Below are positions 55,701 to 63,970 of a stretch of 64,000 nucleotides of DNA, in pieces (the stretch's first letter is position 1; each line of letters opens with the position of its first letter). The notes beneath the pieces were generated by a model. That model did no database searches, had not been told where the DNA came from, and saw only the letters and a program-made list of their open reading frames with translations. This stretch comes from Flavobacterium sp. LC2016-12. Its GTDB lineage: Bacteria; Bacteroidota; Bacteroidia; Flavobacteriales; Flavobacteriaceae. The translations under genes and the position numbers were made by a program. The stretch is taken from the NCBI RefSeq assembly GCF_015351595.1, contig NZ_JADKPT010000007.1:176920-240919 (forward strand). The letters are read 5' to 3'.

Positions 55701-57566
55701 ACTGTTATCATCAACATTTATTTTTGGGCCATCATTTGTTGTTCCTTCAATAGTATTCGAAAATTCAGATAAATTATTCCATCTGTCTCCAGAAATCACG
55801 GTAAAATAATAGTGAGTAAGTCCCAAAAGTCCGTTAACAGAATGTGTTATTGTTTCTCCCGGTAGAGCCGTATTTTTAATAATATCATATTGCGCCGACC
55901 CAATATTACTTTTTGTTATAGGCGAAGTACTGTAATAAATACGAAAATCAACAGGTTGCTTATCATCTGTGTCTGCTGGAACAGTCCATGATAAATTGGC
56001 AAATTCCTGCGCAATTCCTTTTAAGGCCAAATCTGTAATAGCATTTGGAGCAACACCTGCATTATTTTGAATTGCCAAAAATGCATCAATATGACCAGAA
56101 CCTAATTTTCCTGCATAGTCTGGATTATGACTGTCAATATCAACCACACCGGTTATAAGTTTCGTTCTTAAAACTTCTGGGGTTAATTGGCTTTTTCTAT
56201 TGGCTAAAGCCAATGCCGCAATACCAGAAACGTGCGGACAAGCCATCGACGTTCCCTGATAAAAACCGTATTGATTCTTTGGCAACGTACTTAAAACTCC
56301 ATTTTTAGCACCAAGATCAGTCTCTCCTCCCGGAGCCGCAATATCAACCCAAGTACCATAATTGGAATAACTTGCTCTTTCCCAGTTAGGTCCAATAGAA
56401 CTTACACACAGAGTATTTTCATAATGGCCAGGATACCAATCTCCATCTGAGTTGCTATTTCCTGCGGCAAAAATTACAATACCCCCTTTCATTGGGCTAT
56501 TTGGAAAATCTCCAGCCTCTGCAATAAAATAATCTATTGCATCTTTTATTGATTCATCAAAATTTCCTGGACTTGTATATCCCCAACTGTTTTGAGAAAT
56601 AACAGAACCGTTATTTGCTGCATAAACATAACTCTCTTCAAAGCTTCCACCTCCTAAAGTTTGAGTTGACATTACTCTAGTACCGTCATTATTACCGCTA
56701 CCTCCAGCAACTCCACAAACACCAATACCATTGTTGTTTACAGCGGCAATTGTACCAGCTACGTGAGTTCCGTGTGGCTGCGCTTCAATAGCTCCACTAT
56801 TTTTATCAAAATTCCATCCATGAATATCATCTGTATAACCATTACCATCATCATCAACACCAGCAACTCCATTCAGCTCTGCTAAATTGGTCCAAATGTT
56901 TGCCTTTAAATCAGGATGTTCAATATCAACTCCTTGATCGTGAATCGAAACAATAATATTTGGATTTCCTTTAACAACATCCCAAGCTTTAAATAAATTA
57001 ATATCAGAACCATCTGGATATCCACTTTGTCCCGTATTGTTATAGTGCCATTGATCTGGCAAACTTGGGTCATTAAAATAAGAGGCCGCAGCCGCTGTTT
57101 TCTTCTTAGGAATAATTTTAATTGATGTAAAATTATAATCCGACAGTACTTTTTGTTTCTCTGTTTCAGCTGTCTCAATTTCAGCAAGTCCTTTATATTT
57201 TTGAACTGCATCTTTAACGCTTTGGTTAACGTCAATATCAACAATATACCACAAATCAAGTTTGTGTTTACGTAATTTTGCTTCTAATCTCGGATTAGGA
57301 TTTTCCGGAAATAGCCTACGCATTTTTTTTGCCCCTACATTTGCAGAAACTTTATCAAAAGCCTGAATTCCTGTAGAAAGTTTTTTCCCTGTACTAACAT
57401 TCATTTTCTTCAAAGTCGGGGCTAACTGTTCTGAGAATTTAATTTTCACAGAACCTTGTTTGACGCCTTCCTTAAAAGTCGCTTGCTGACCGAAGGAAAA
57501 AACTGACCAAAGCGAAAAAATAAAAAACCATAATAATCGATTTCCTCTTTTGTAATAATTTGTCAT
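49800..57566 (-). CDS. Giant subtilisin-like (S8) protease with repeated Ig-like domains and T9SS sorting domain
   Basis: This 2588-residue secreted protein has a signal peptide (about 1-27), a propeptide and an S8 protease domain (about 195-505). Its catalytic D210 (SIHDQGVD), H265 (HGTHVAG), oxyanion N370 (AAGN) and S440 (GTSMACPH) are all present. A fibronectin-like domain follows at 510-610, then many beta-sandwich repeats of the choice-of-anchor-D/ASH type, two sugar- or lipid-binding-like insertions with similar VGFDFPYY/LPWPINFYG lectin-type segments, and cadherin-like repeats near 2250-2490. The end (LNIFPNPVVNAINIKW...GAYFLNVSGKEG...KFIKR) is a type A T9SS sorting domain. Export is probably aided by the PorV-like protein encoded next to it. 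Confidence 0.93.
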   Translation of the reverse strand: MTNYYKRGNRLLWFFIFSLWSVFSFGQQATFKEGVKQGSVKIKFSEQLAPTLKKMNVSTGKKLSTGIQAFDKVSANVGAKKMRRLFPENPNPRLEAKLRKHKLDLWYIVDIDVNQSVKDAVQKYKGLAEIETAETEKQKVLSDYNFTSIKIIPKKKTAAAASYFNDPSLPDQWHYNNTGQSGYPDGSDINLFKAWDVVKGNPNIIVSIHDQGVDIEHPDLKANIWTNLAELNGVAGVDDDGNGYTDDIHGWNFDKNSGAIEAQPHGTHVAGTIAAVNNNGIGVCGVAGGSGNNDGTRVMSTQTLGGGSFEESYVYAANNGSVISQNSWGYTSPGNFDESIKDAIDYFIAEAGDFPNSPMKGGIVIFAAGNSNSDGDWYPGHYENTLCVSSIGPNWERASYSNYGTWVDIAAPGGETDLGAKNGVLSTLPKNQYGFYQGTSMACPHVSGIAALALANRKSQLTPEVLRTKLITGVVDIDSHNPDYAGKLGSGHIDAFLAIQNNAGVAPNAITDLALKGIAQEFANLSWTVPADTDDKQPVDFRIYYSTSPITKSNIGSAQYDIIKNTALPGETITHSVNGLLGLTHYYFTVISGDRWNNLSEFSNTIEGTTNDGPKINVDDNSKDIVIDVDASTSFKGAHEMTILNNGEGVLRWEFSARHKETSLSYSAKNIKYPSAKATKTVAAGKVGRKKLHAAASSKDATAKASEFTPQDKGYCDWPTDLIGDTDVSIPNSAATKYVVSETDGFNLTQIVTYLQVDPALGPVVFEVYKGTQLKKENLIYAQEYTPWSAGQSSVYLKLDEQLYFQQGETFWVVMHVPAGNLYPLAIGYETAAEGSDNCFISFDVGQTWGPLSVALDSNDFAWFSIASSQNKYLGEYLSLDPTSGELNGNTTQKANLSADASNLINGTYHANAILKSNDGTNRELRVPVTVNVSGQQAALKSVEKLDFASVFKGTSKEMEFAVKNIGLGNFNDIAVNISNPNFELISSAPYQIAADSEVLLKVKYTPNAIGNDNGFLTLSSTSSAKTLRVILFGVSSEPAKIVVEPMTQLIDNVALGDQVTASVTVKNEGQAALKYFIPTYDQSGTSDTWEGGYHKYGYKYRTNYASETTPLTYEYQDISGSGTDITNYFKAEADRYYPVEMGFDFPYYAEKMKKLFISYRGFTTFDDSVRPVNAPDLDGAPYSPKGYISPLGTFVELAAGGAVYYKVDPDKVIVQYTNLSDGYSGTLTAQMVLFADGNIRFYYDNITLSEQDIAYLNILIEDYAQTDGILINNYSHPTKIYSGLALGFDYPGPNMITSISNAGGILLPGESAKMDVVMETAALHEGTINRYLNIVSTDPLNAQINPLIQINITSGGKAELAVSHTEINYGDVFQGAIALRKFSIKNNGTAAVTLTGFALDNNKFQVTGETTATIAPGLSKVYEVTMPTDVVADLADVLRITDSKGETYTITLSGKVLDPPGINVTDLDPLTTTLQHGQTAKFPLKIENTGIADLEVVATGTNWLTASVPVTTSSTIPNYTYNYEMFNDGTNYQWIDIRKTGTQLPLADDIFDAEQYWHKMTLPWPINFYGKDYTDIQIGTTGLLTFDTPDASAAMNDMIPTDLFKTLIAPYWTFGAFDTTTYPADEVGVFYYSDAEKIIISWEYFSNFFGGLGDPTSAEVIFYKNGTMKFQYKVNGTLDQTTNLTAIGLQNGDHSDFVAISNYANVNHGTGLAYVINPAEKLVIPAGTTLNAQIDIDARNIYSGEYSSKFKLRTNVPGKEWLEKPINLTVTGAPIITSNIEEINYGEIMVNTAASYTKEFLVQNTGAEKLTISNISIESGSTEYTVETYAFFEDWFGGGYWSWANINDLAGNYPSILPGENSKFRITYAPTAAGSVSDNVVIESNATVAQMKLPIKAEVILPPALAVQSEAVNSVVNYLTDTDTQFATFDNSNGGGTLKYELSIDYLRKAATGVTSRSEVMVKKAKTAKVSSIVRSSPAPKGGTVAYADPSFNRVLAHEENTAADTHFGYDGAEPFTAATRFNAGKDGFTLSHFQTFMFGMDKPSGTLTYEIRAGGSSVAEATIIAQGSVDYVYEGGKTGAWVTLPIKEPKGLYPNEDFYVVITYPYELPFVQGAVANITNTPGRYTLVDGEGNWYDLQDADLYPGYGWMVRAGEEKYTSNAWVAMNGIASGEVAPGGKKEVQLDFTAANGVRGDQHAVLKVRTNDPVNTVGQIPVNLHINEAPVFSNVPVEVTVVNEASEVVVNIGLTDKENNVITVVSPNAPTWATFEVIAGEIAIKLAPGYETAGTYTLNYAATDELGAATEMSLEVKVLKTNRAPVAINAEDLVYSKLNYFDVRQFADYFTDPDNDKMTFNATVANESIVSVTIGQELGQFVIETHTAGETILTLTATDIFGLSTVQQIKVTVVNNKAPLALGAQSIIFNRLSVQEAFTFDKYFKDPDGDALTFQASMVDSSVASVVMTADGFTVESLSNGETELILTATDVYGASVEQRVTVIVNQSEVMELNIFPNPVVNAINIKWTSRWAGDVVVEVVAFNGSTVRKFTVADVQLQTYSQFDLSALPPGAYFLNVSGKEGTSSVFKFIKR

Positions 57567-58113
57567 TAAGTTGTTTTTTGGGTTAATTAATAATTGTATA
57601 ATGCAATTGCCAATAATTATCTATAGCTTTCTTCTTAATCTTAAAGCATATAAATAGTGTAATTAAGACAAAGGATTAACTGGTCTCTGAGCAAGAATAT
57701 GGAAAATTCGATTAGATAGGTTTGAAAGAATAGTTACATTATATATATAGTGCAGAAATGATGATTACATTTATATAACAAAAAACAACAAATGCTTTAT
57801 TTTCAAAACATTACAAGCTTAAATTATTCGCATATTTAATTCTAAAACTGGACTTAAATACTGTTGAAATTTAATATTGGAATTGAAATATTTAATAAAA
57901 AAGAGGCTTTTTAAAATCAAAAAACAATAACATTTTTAAACTATCTGTTTTCTCAGTTTTAGCTCTTGATAATTTTTAAACTGACTTGCTTAACTTCTTT
58001 GTAACCTGAATTTACAACCGTTAAGTTTTTCTAATATGAATTTTATAAATCACTGAACTGACACGGTTAAAACTCAAAAATTATTCATAGTTTAGCGACA
58101 AAATTATTTTGAA
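57567..58113. other. Divergent intergenic region without recognised features
   Basis: These 547 nt separate the protease gene (minus) from the TPR regulator gene (plus). They are A+T-rich with scattered homopolymers. I see no gene, hairpin or repeat that I can support; promoters for both genes should lie here. Confidence 0.5.
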
Positions 58114-59760
58114 TTGAAGTATTTACATATCTATATCGGTTTTTTTATATTTTTTTGTGAGATAGTATTTTCACAAAATACCGATCGTTTAAAACTTCAA
58201 TATCAAAAAACTTCTGATCCTGATAAAAAAGTTGCCTTACTTATTAAAACCGGGCATTTATTTGAAAAAAGAGATTTAGATTCTGCCTTGTTCTATTATA
58301 AAAAGGCATTAACTTTTGAAAAAAAAATTACAGATACTCTATTAGCCCGGGTATACTCCAATATAGGAAATGCAAACCTTCTAAAAGGTAATATTGATGT
58401 ATGCCTCGAATACCAACTAAAAGCGCTCAAATTTTATGAACTCTATCCGCCACAACAAGATATCGTTAGAGTCTATAATAGCATCGCTTTAGTTTATTTT
58501 TTTCAGGGAGACTTTGATAAAGCACTTGTAAGATTCAATCAAGTCAAAAGTTTATTAGATCAAAACATTATAAAGGATTCCATAAAAGTCAACCTGATTA
58601 AAGGTAAGATACTTAATAATATTGGTATCATTTATGACAATCAGCATAAAGAAGATCTTGCTCTTGAATATTTCATGCAGGCTTCAACCCACAGTAAAAA
58701 GGCAAAGGATAATGAAAATCTCTCTTCTGTTTATTCTAATATGGGAATCATATATCTCAAAGGAAAACGCTATGATCTTGCTGAAGCTATTTTTATAGAA
58801 GCTCTTAATTTAAGAAAAAAAGAGAACAATATATTTGGACTATGTAAATCTAATTATCATTTGGGAAGGCTTTATAAAGAAAAAAAACAATTTGATAAAG
58901 CAACAGAATATCTGCTTACAAGTCTTAAATACTGCCGACAGGCTAATTCATCTTCTTCAAGGGCATCTGTTTTAGATGAACTCAGCCTTGTAATGGCCGG
59001 AAAAGGAGATTACAAAAGTGCTTACAACTATCATGTTGCCTTCAAATCTTTAAACGACAGTCTTTTTAATAAAGAAAACCAGAAAAAAATTACTCGAGCC
59101 GAAATGCAATATAAGTTTGATAAAGAAAGCCAATCTGCAAAAATTGCTCAAAATCATAGAGAACTAGTTTATTCGATTATTGCAATCGTTTTGATTTTAG
59201 GAATTATCATTGCAATCATTATGTATCGACTGCAGGAATCGAAGGCAAAAATTCAACAATTAGCCAAAGAAAGCGCTGAGCTGAGCAATAAAGATCTTTC
59301 TTTAAGAGAAGACAACTTAAAAAGAGAATTAGAATTTAAAAATAAAGAGCTAACAACCAATATCATGTATCTCTTAAAAAAGAACGAATTCAATTCTGAA
59401 ATTTCAAGCCGTTTGATGGAATTGAAAAAACAAATGAAAAGAACCGATCAGGACATCATCCAAAAAATAATTGTTGACATTAAAAATGCTCAGGACGACG
59501 ATATTTGGAAAGAATTTGAAGTTCGTTTCAGCCAGGTTTATAACGACTTTTATGAGCGCTTAAATACTAAATATCCCGATTTAACCCTAAATGAAAAGAG
59601 AATTTGCGCCTTTTTACGATTAAATATGACCACTAAAGAAATTTGTGCACTTACACGTCAATCCTATAACAGTCTGAACGTTGCCAGAGCCAGACTACGA
59701 AAAAAACTTAATATTCAAAATGAGGATATAAATTTGGTAACTTTTTTAGAAAATATTTAA
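58114..59760 (+). CDS. TPR-repeat membrane sensor with LuxR-like HTH C-terminus
   Basis: This 548-residue protein starts at a TTG (58114), since no ATG fits the signal peptide MKYLHIYIGFFIFFCEIVFSQ. The periplasmic part (25-345) holds about seven TPR units (NIGNANLLKGNIDVCLEYQ, SNMGIIYLKGKRYDLAEAI and others). A membrane helix lies at about 350-370 (LVYSIIAIVLILGIIIAIIM), then a coiled coil, and the C-terminus (DLTLNEKRICAFLRLNMTTKEICALTRQSYN) is a LuxR/GerE-like helix-turn-helix. This architecture is common in Bacteroidota one-component regulators. Its target may be the lipoprotein pair just downstream. Confidence 0.85.
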   Translation: MKYLHIYIGFFIFFCEIVFSQNTDRLKLQYQKTSDPDKKVALLIKTGHLFEKRDLDSALFYYKKALTFEKKITDTLLARVYSNIGNANLLKGNIDVCLEYQLKALKFYELYPPQQDIVRVYNSIALVYFFQGDFDKALVRFNQVKSLLDQNIIKDSIKVNLIKGKILNNIGIIYDNQHKEDLALEYFMQASTHSKKAKDNENLSSVYSNMGIIYLKGKRYDLAEAIFIEALNLRKKENNIFGLCKSNYHLGRLYKEKKQFDKATEYLLTSLKYCRQANSSSSRASVLDELSLVMAGKGDYKSAYNYHVAFKSLNDSLFNKENQKKITRAEMQYKFDKESQSAKIAQNHRELVYSIIAIVLILGIIIAIIMYRLQESKAKIQQLAKESAELSNKDLSLREDNLKRELEFKNKELTTNIMYLLKKNEFNSEISSRLMELKKQMKRTDQDIIQKIIVDIKNAQDDDIWKEFEVRFSQVYNDFYERLNTKYPDLTLNEKRICAFLRLNMTTKEICALTRQSYNSLNVARARLRKKLNIQNEDINLVTFLENI

Positions 59761-60006
59761 ATAAATGTTATTTATAAGAAACGTTTATTTACAAACAAAT
59801 CCTCAAATTATTCAGCCTAGAATAACTTCCTTGTATCGATTCTCAAGAATCAATCTGTTTGATTATCATATCTAAATATTCATAAATAAATAATATATGT
59901 CTTTTTAAACTTTTAGCCTATTTTTTATTTAATAGAATTTTTATGACATTTGTTTTTTGAAAATAATTCCCAAAAAAGTAAAAAAAACAATTTTAAACTA
60001 ACCTAC

Positions 60007-61251
60007 ATGATTAAGAACGCCCAAAAATGGCTTGTTAGCATTTTGCTATTAACAAACCTCTTTTTTGTCACGAGCTGCGAAGATGGAGATGATGAAGTAA
60101 ACTACAAACCAAATTACGCCGCGAGTATTGATGCTACAAATTTGCCTGCAGAAAATAAACCGATGACAATGTTTGAAGATACAGAAAGTTCTTCAAAAAT
60201 GTACGATAATAATGATCGCTGGTTTAGAGTAAATGAACCATTACAAGTTATACAGAAAGGAAAAGATTCAGTACAAATATCATTGTACTCTCCAGTTGGA
60301 CTTAGCGATGTAAAAATTTATGCTAAATTACCTAACTACAATAAGCGATTTGTAATTTATACCTTTACAAAAATCCCGGCTTTTCATCGTTCTTTTCATA
60401 AAATTCCCTTAACTACGGACAAAAATGATTATTTATCTGAAACAGGAGAGCCTGTTACAATAGATAAAATTGAAGGATTTTCTTCAGGAGGTATCGAATT
60501 TTCAGTTGAATCAACTGATCCCTTATTTGCAAAATTCAAAAAAATAAAATCTTCACGTTTGGTTAAGTTTAGTGATTCCTATCATTTAAATAATCCTGCA
60601 GATGATCCAAACAAGTATTTGCCGATGAATCCGGTTTTGGCGAAAGAAGCCATCACTATGATTATTAATTTTTCATATGCCATTAGTCATCCGTTGTACT
60701 ATGACACCTTTATGAATTTTGACCGATATAAAAAAGAACAAGCCGCAACAGCAGGAACTGCAATAAATGGTGCACTTAATTGGCACGGCAATACAGAAGA
60801 TGTAGATGGGGTTTATGATTATTTAACTAAAACCCAAATTGAACAAGCTTATACGACCTATATTGATAAACGACAACTTAATATGGCCATGGTTGGTGGA
60901 GGTTCTGCCTGGGGAGGCGGTGCGTTAGCTTCTCAATGGGAATCCGGTTACGTCACTGGGCATTGGAAGGGAGAAATGTCAGTTTGGTCACATGAATATT
61001 CACATCACAGTGGTTACAGCCATAGTAGTAATTTAGCCAATAGTGGCGAAGGTGGCGGCCAACAGGAAATGTTAACTCACTTTTATAAGTATTTGATCTA
61101 TCTAAACGATCTTCCATTTACAGATCCTGAGATACTCAAAACGTATACAAAAATAAACTATGTGACCGGTACCTATAAAAAACCAGTTTTTACAATCGAT
61201 CCAAAAAATCCATTTTTAATAAAATATAAAGGAGAAGGAAAATGGAACTAA
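60007..61251 (+). CDS. Lipoprotein with metzincin-type zinc-protease signature
   Basis: The protein has 414 residues from the ATG at 60007; the frame is open further upstream to a TTG, which would place 19 charged residues before the signal. The lipobox is LFFVTSC with EDGDDE after it, an outer-surface export pattern. HEYSHHSGYSH at residues 329-339 exactly matches HExxHxxGxxH, the three-His zinc site of metzincins, with a candidate Met-turn at M355. The preceding 300 residues are not recognised. It ends 14 nt before the start of the propeller lipoprotein, so the two form an operon. Confidence 0.8.
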   Translation: MIKNAQKWLVSILLLTNLFFVTSCEDGDDEVNYKPNYAASIDATNLPAENKPMTMFEDTESSSKMYDNNDRWFRVNEPLQVIQKGKDSVQISLYSPVGLSDVKIYAKLPNYNKRFVIYTFTKIPAFHRSFHKIPLTTDKNDYLSETGEPVTIDKIEGFSSGGIEFSVESTDPLFAKFKKIKSSRLVKFSDSYHLNNPADDPNKYLPMNPVLAKEAITMIINFSYAISHPLYYDTFMNFDRYKKEQAATAGTAINGALNWHGNTEDVDGVYDYLTKTQIEQAYTTYIDKRQLNMAMVGGGSAWGGGALASQWESGYVTGHWKGEMSVWSHEYSHHSGYSHSSNLANSGEGGGQQEMLTHFYKYLIYLNDLPFTDPEILKTYTKINYVTGTYKKPVFTIDPKNPFLIKYKGEGKWN

Positions 61252-61265
61252 TAAATAAAATCAGT

Positions 61266-62276
61266 ATGAATAAAGTACCTTTTATCCTACTATTACTTTG
61301 CCTTTTTACCAACTGCAGTAAAGATACTGACGGAGAAAATAGCGGTACAACATATAGCTATTATTATCCTACTGATGAAACAGCAATCACAGCAAGCGAA
61401 ATTGGTACCGGAACTGGAGCTTTTGATCCAAAAGGTATTGCTGTAGCAAACAATAAATTATACATATGTAATGGTGATGTATTAGAAATTTTTGATGCCA
61501 CCACTTTAAAATACATCAAAACAATTTCAAACTACACAAAAGGCACAACAACGATTGCGCTTACTAAAATTTCCTCTGTATCTATTGATAAGGGTAGAAT
61601 CTACGTAGGAAGTCGTGATTCAAGACTTTTTGTATTTGATGAAAATACAAATGCAGGAATTAGTACGGTAGGAGATGGACAATGGTGGAATACCTTCGTA
61701 CACGTTTTTGGTGTTGTGGTAAAAGACGGGCTAATTTTTGTTAAAGAAAAGGAAACCTCTATTAAAGTTTTTGAAACATCACAAATAACAGAAAATAGTA
61801 ACTGGGATCTAAAACCAATAGCCAAATTAAATACCTTAAACGGTTTTGATCAAATCTATTCATTAGACGTAGTCTCAGGAAATCTAGTCGTAGCAGGAAG
61901 AGATGCAAAAAGCTATTTGTATTACAACATTGCAAATATTAAGGCTAATGCGGCAAATTCATTAGACGAACCAATCAAACCGACAACTGCACCTTTTTCT
62001 GATGCAAAACCTATTGCAATTTCTTTTAGTGAAAATTGGGCTATTGCAACAGAAAATATTGGAAGTTTGAACTATCTGCGCATGTATCCAAAAGAAGAGT
62101 TTATGAATAAAAATTATACTGCAAGAATTAATGCTAATGACATTATGGGAGTAAATCCTTTTGGAAGTATTGTTAGCGTAGCAGAAATGAATGATCGTAT
62201 TTTTTTATCGGATAATACAAATAAAAAAATCAGAGTTATAAAACTTAATCACTCCACAATTACCGAACAAAAATAG
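61266..62276 (+). CDS. Beta-propeller lipoprotein
   Basis: The protein has 336 residues from the ATG at 61266; an ATG at 61242 overlaps the protease gene and gives a poorer signal. The lipobox is LCLFTNC followed by SKDTDGENS. The rest consists of repeated four-strand blades typical of NHL/six-bladed propellers: PKGIAVANNKLYICNGDVLEIFD, SVSIDKGRIYVGSRDSRLFVFD and SLDVVSGNLVVAGRDAKSYLYY. Propellers of this kind bind proteins or glycans. Its tight coupling to the metzincin-type lipoprotein suggests a substrate-recognition partner or an inhibitor. A strong terminator follows. Confidence 0.82.
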   Translation: MNKVPFILLLLCLFTNCSKDTDGENSGTTYSYYYPTDETAITASEIGTGTGAFDPKGIAVANNKLYICNGDVLEIFDATTLKYIKTISNYTKGTTTIALTKISSVSIDKGRIYVGSRDSRLFVFDENTNAGISTVGDGQWWNTFVHVFGVVVKDGLIFVKEKETSIKVFETSQITENSNWDLKPIAKLNTLNGFDQIYSLDVVSGNLVVAGRDAKSYLYYNIANIKANAANSLDEPIKPTTAPFSDAKPIAISFSENWAIATENIGSLNYLRMYPKEEFMNKNYTARINANDIMGVNPFGSIVSVAEMNDRIFLSDNTNKKIRVIKLNHSTITEQK

Positions 62277-62304
62277 ATTATTTCAAAAATATCAAATTTT
62301 AAAA

Positions 62305-62348
62305 ACAGGCCCCAAATATATAAATATATTTGGGGCCTGTTTTTTTTT
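62305..62348. terminator. Strong rho-independent terminator
   Basis: A near-perfect 17-bp stem (62305-62321 with 62324-62340) with GC core GGCCCC/GGGGCC is followed by eight T on the plus strand. The opposite strand has a run of T after an A-rich flank, so it may act in both directions. Confidence 0.9.
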
Positions 62349-62406
62349 AAGCGAAAGGGGTTACTATAAAATAGTAATAATTTATAGTTTAAATTTAATT
62401 CGTAAT

Positions 62407-62426
62407 TTAGTTTATAATCAAACTAA
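62407..62426. promoter_or_regulatory. Inverted repeat in the leader of the peptidase gene
   Basis: TTAGTTT (62407-62413) and AAACTAA (62420-62426) are separated by 6 nt, 27 nt before the next start codon. This is a possible operator. Confidence 0.35.
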
Positions 62427-62452
62427 AACGAATCACTCTTAAACCTAATAAT

Positions 62453-63472
62453 ATGCGTTATATCCTTCTACTGTCAATATTGCTTTTGACTACATCATGT
62501 AAAAAAGAAAATAAATCACAAACTCTTCAGAATTATTTTACTTACAATCAAAAAAATACCATTGAATCTGCAGGTGTCCAAATGATTCCTATCAAAACGC
62601 CTGTCGGAGAATTCAAGGTATGGACAAAAAGATTTGGAAATAATCCCAAAATAAAAATACTATTGTTACATGGTGGTCCAGCAATGACACATGAATACAT
62701 GGAGTGTTTCGAAACTTTCTTTCAACGTGAAGGATTTGAGTTCTACGAATATGATCAACTAGGTTCTTACTACAGTGATCAGCCAAAAGATAGTAGTTTA
62801 TGGATAACTGAACGATTTGTAGAGGAGGTAGAACAAGTTCGCAAAGCCATTGGAGCTGACAACAATAATTTTTACGTCTTAGGAAATTCATGGGGTGGAA
62901 TTCTGGCTATGGAATATGCATTAAAATATCAAAAGAATCTTAAAGGGTTATTGGTTTCAAATATGGTAGCAAGCGCACCTGAATACGGAAAATATGCCGA
63001 TGAAGTGCTCGCAAAGCAAATGAAACCAGAAATTCTTGAAGAAATCAGAGCATTGGAAGCTAAAAAAAAATTTGCTAATCCTCGTTACATGGAACTATTG
63101 ATTCCTAATTTTTACAAAGAGCATTTATGCAGATTAGCAGAATGGCCAGATGGCTTAAATAGAGCCGTTAAACATACAAATGGAGAGATTTACACTATGA
63201 TGCAAGGGCCAAGCGAGTTCGGAATTAGTGGACGTTTAGCGAAATGGGATATAAAAAATCGCTTAAAAGAAATCGAGATTCCAACTTTAATGATAGGTGC
63301 CAAATATGATACTATGGATCCCAAAGCCATGGAAGAACAAAGTAAATTAGTTCAAAAAGGACGCTTTTTATATTGCCCAAACGGAAGCCACTTAGCAATG
63401 TGGGATGATCAGCAGGTATTTATGAAAGGGGTAATAAAATTTATTAAAGATGTTGATACTAATAAATTTTAA
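62453..63472 (+). CDS. Proline iminopeptidase-like alpha/beta-hydrolase lipoprotein (S33)
   Basis: This 339-residue lipoprotein has a lipobox at LLTTSC with KKENK after it. The alpha/beta-hydrolase domain follows. ILLLHGGPAMTHEYM is the oxyanion-hole motif HGGP of the proline iminopeptidase group, and VLGNSWGGILAMEYAL is the nucleophile elbow GxSxGG. Near the C-terminus, MIGAKYDTMDP and NGSHLAMWDD carry the Asp and His of the triad. It is expected to release N-terminal residues, often Pro, from peptides in the periplasm or at the outer membrane. It has its own leader after the strong terminator. Confidence 0.9.
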   Translation: MRYILLLSILLLTTSCKKENKSQTLQNYFTYNQKNTIESAGVQMIPIKTPVGEFKVWTKRFGNNPKIKILLLHGGPAMTHEYMECFETFFQREGFEFYEYDQLGSYYSDQPKDSSLWITERFVEEVEQVRKAIGADNNNFYVLGNSWGGILAMEYALKYQKNLKGLLVSNMVASAPEYGKYADEVLAKQMKPEILEEIRALEAKKKFANPRYMELLIPNFYKEHLCRLAEWPDGLNRAVKHTNGEIYTMMQGPSEFGISGRLAKWDIKNRLKEIEIPTLMIGAKYDTMDPKAMEEQSKLVQKGRFLYCPNGSHLAMWDDQQVFMKGVIKFIKDVDTNKF

Positions 63473-63579
63473 AAATGCTTATTTAAAAAGACATTTTTAC
63501 AAAATCCCCTAATCACCGACAGCAACCACTTTATAAAAATAAAATATAATAAAAATATCGTTTATCAAAAGAATAATCT

Positions 63580-63700
63580 TGGCGTTTCCCTCCGGGCCGG
63601 GCTGTCCGCTCTATCTTTTGCGATAGACGTTTTGGGTTTAAAAAGAAGTTTAGGTTGTCGCAAAAGGATACCGCTCCCATCCCTAACGCGGTTTACAATC
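63580..63700. repeat. Dispersed intergenic repeat
   Basis: The segment contains CCGGGCTGTCCGCTCTATC, a short inverted pair TCTATCTTTTGCGATAGA, and GATACCGCTCCCATCCCTAA followed by CGCGG. The elements resemble those at 11581-11630 and, inverted, 43791-43870. A short ORF that crosses it has no protein-like features. Confidence 0.6.
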
Positions 63701-63813
63701 ATCAAGAAGTCCGGTTTTCAGAAGAAATTCCAACTTTTAAATCCCAAATTCCAATCCGGAGTACTGCATACTTTTATTTTTCAGAAGAAATTTGACTCAG
63801 CAACTGTCATGTG

Positions 63814-63922
63814 ACCGCAAAGAACACAAAGGGATTACGCAAAGTTCGCCACAATAAGCTTTGCGACCTTAACATGACAGCAGCAAACAGACAGTAAAAA
63901 AACCTTTGCGCCCTTTGCGGTA
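63814..63922. repeat. Inverted repeat with ACCGCAAAG arms
   Basis: ACCGCAAAGAACACAAAGGG at 63814-63833 pairs roughly with the complement in 63903-63922 (TTTGCGCCCTTTGCGGT). A second inner pair, CGCAAAG/CTTTGCG, lies at 63839-63867. No gene is visible here. Confidence 0.55.
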
Positions 63923-63970
63923 AAATTTCAGTGCACTTTTCGGTAAAAAAACACGAAGTAATATAAAACA

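Noticed and set aside
63632..63814. A 60-residue ORF near the right end
   Set aside because: It lies within a dispersed intergenic repeat and has no protein-like pattern.
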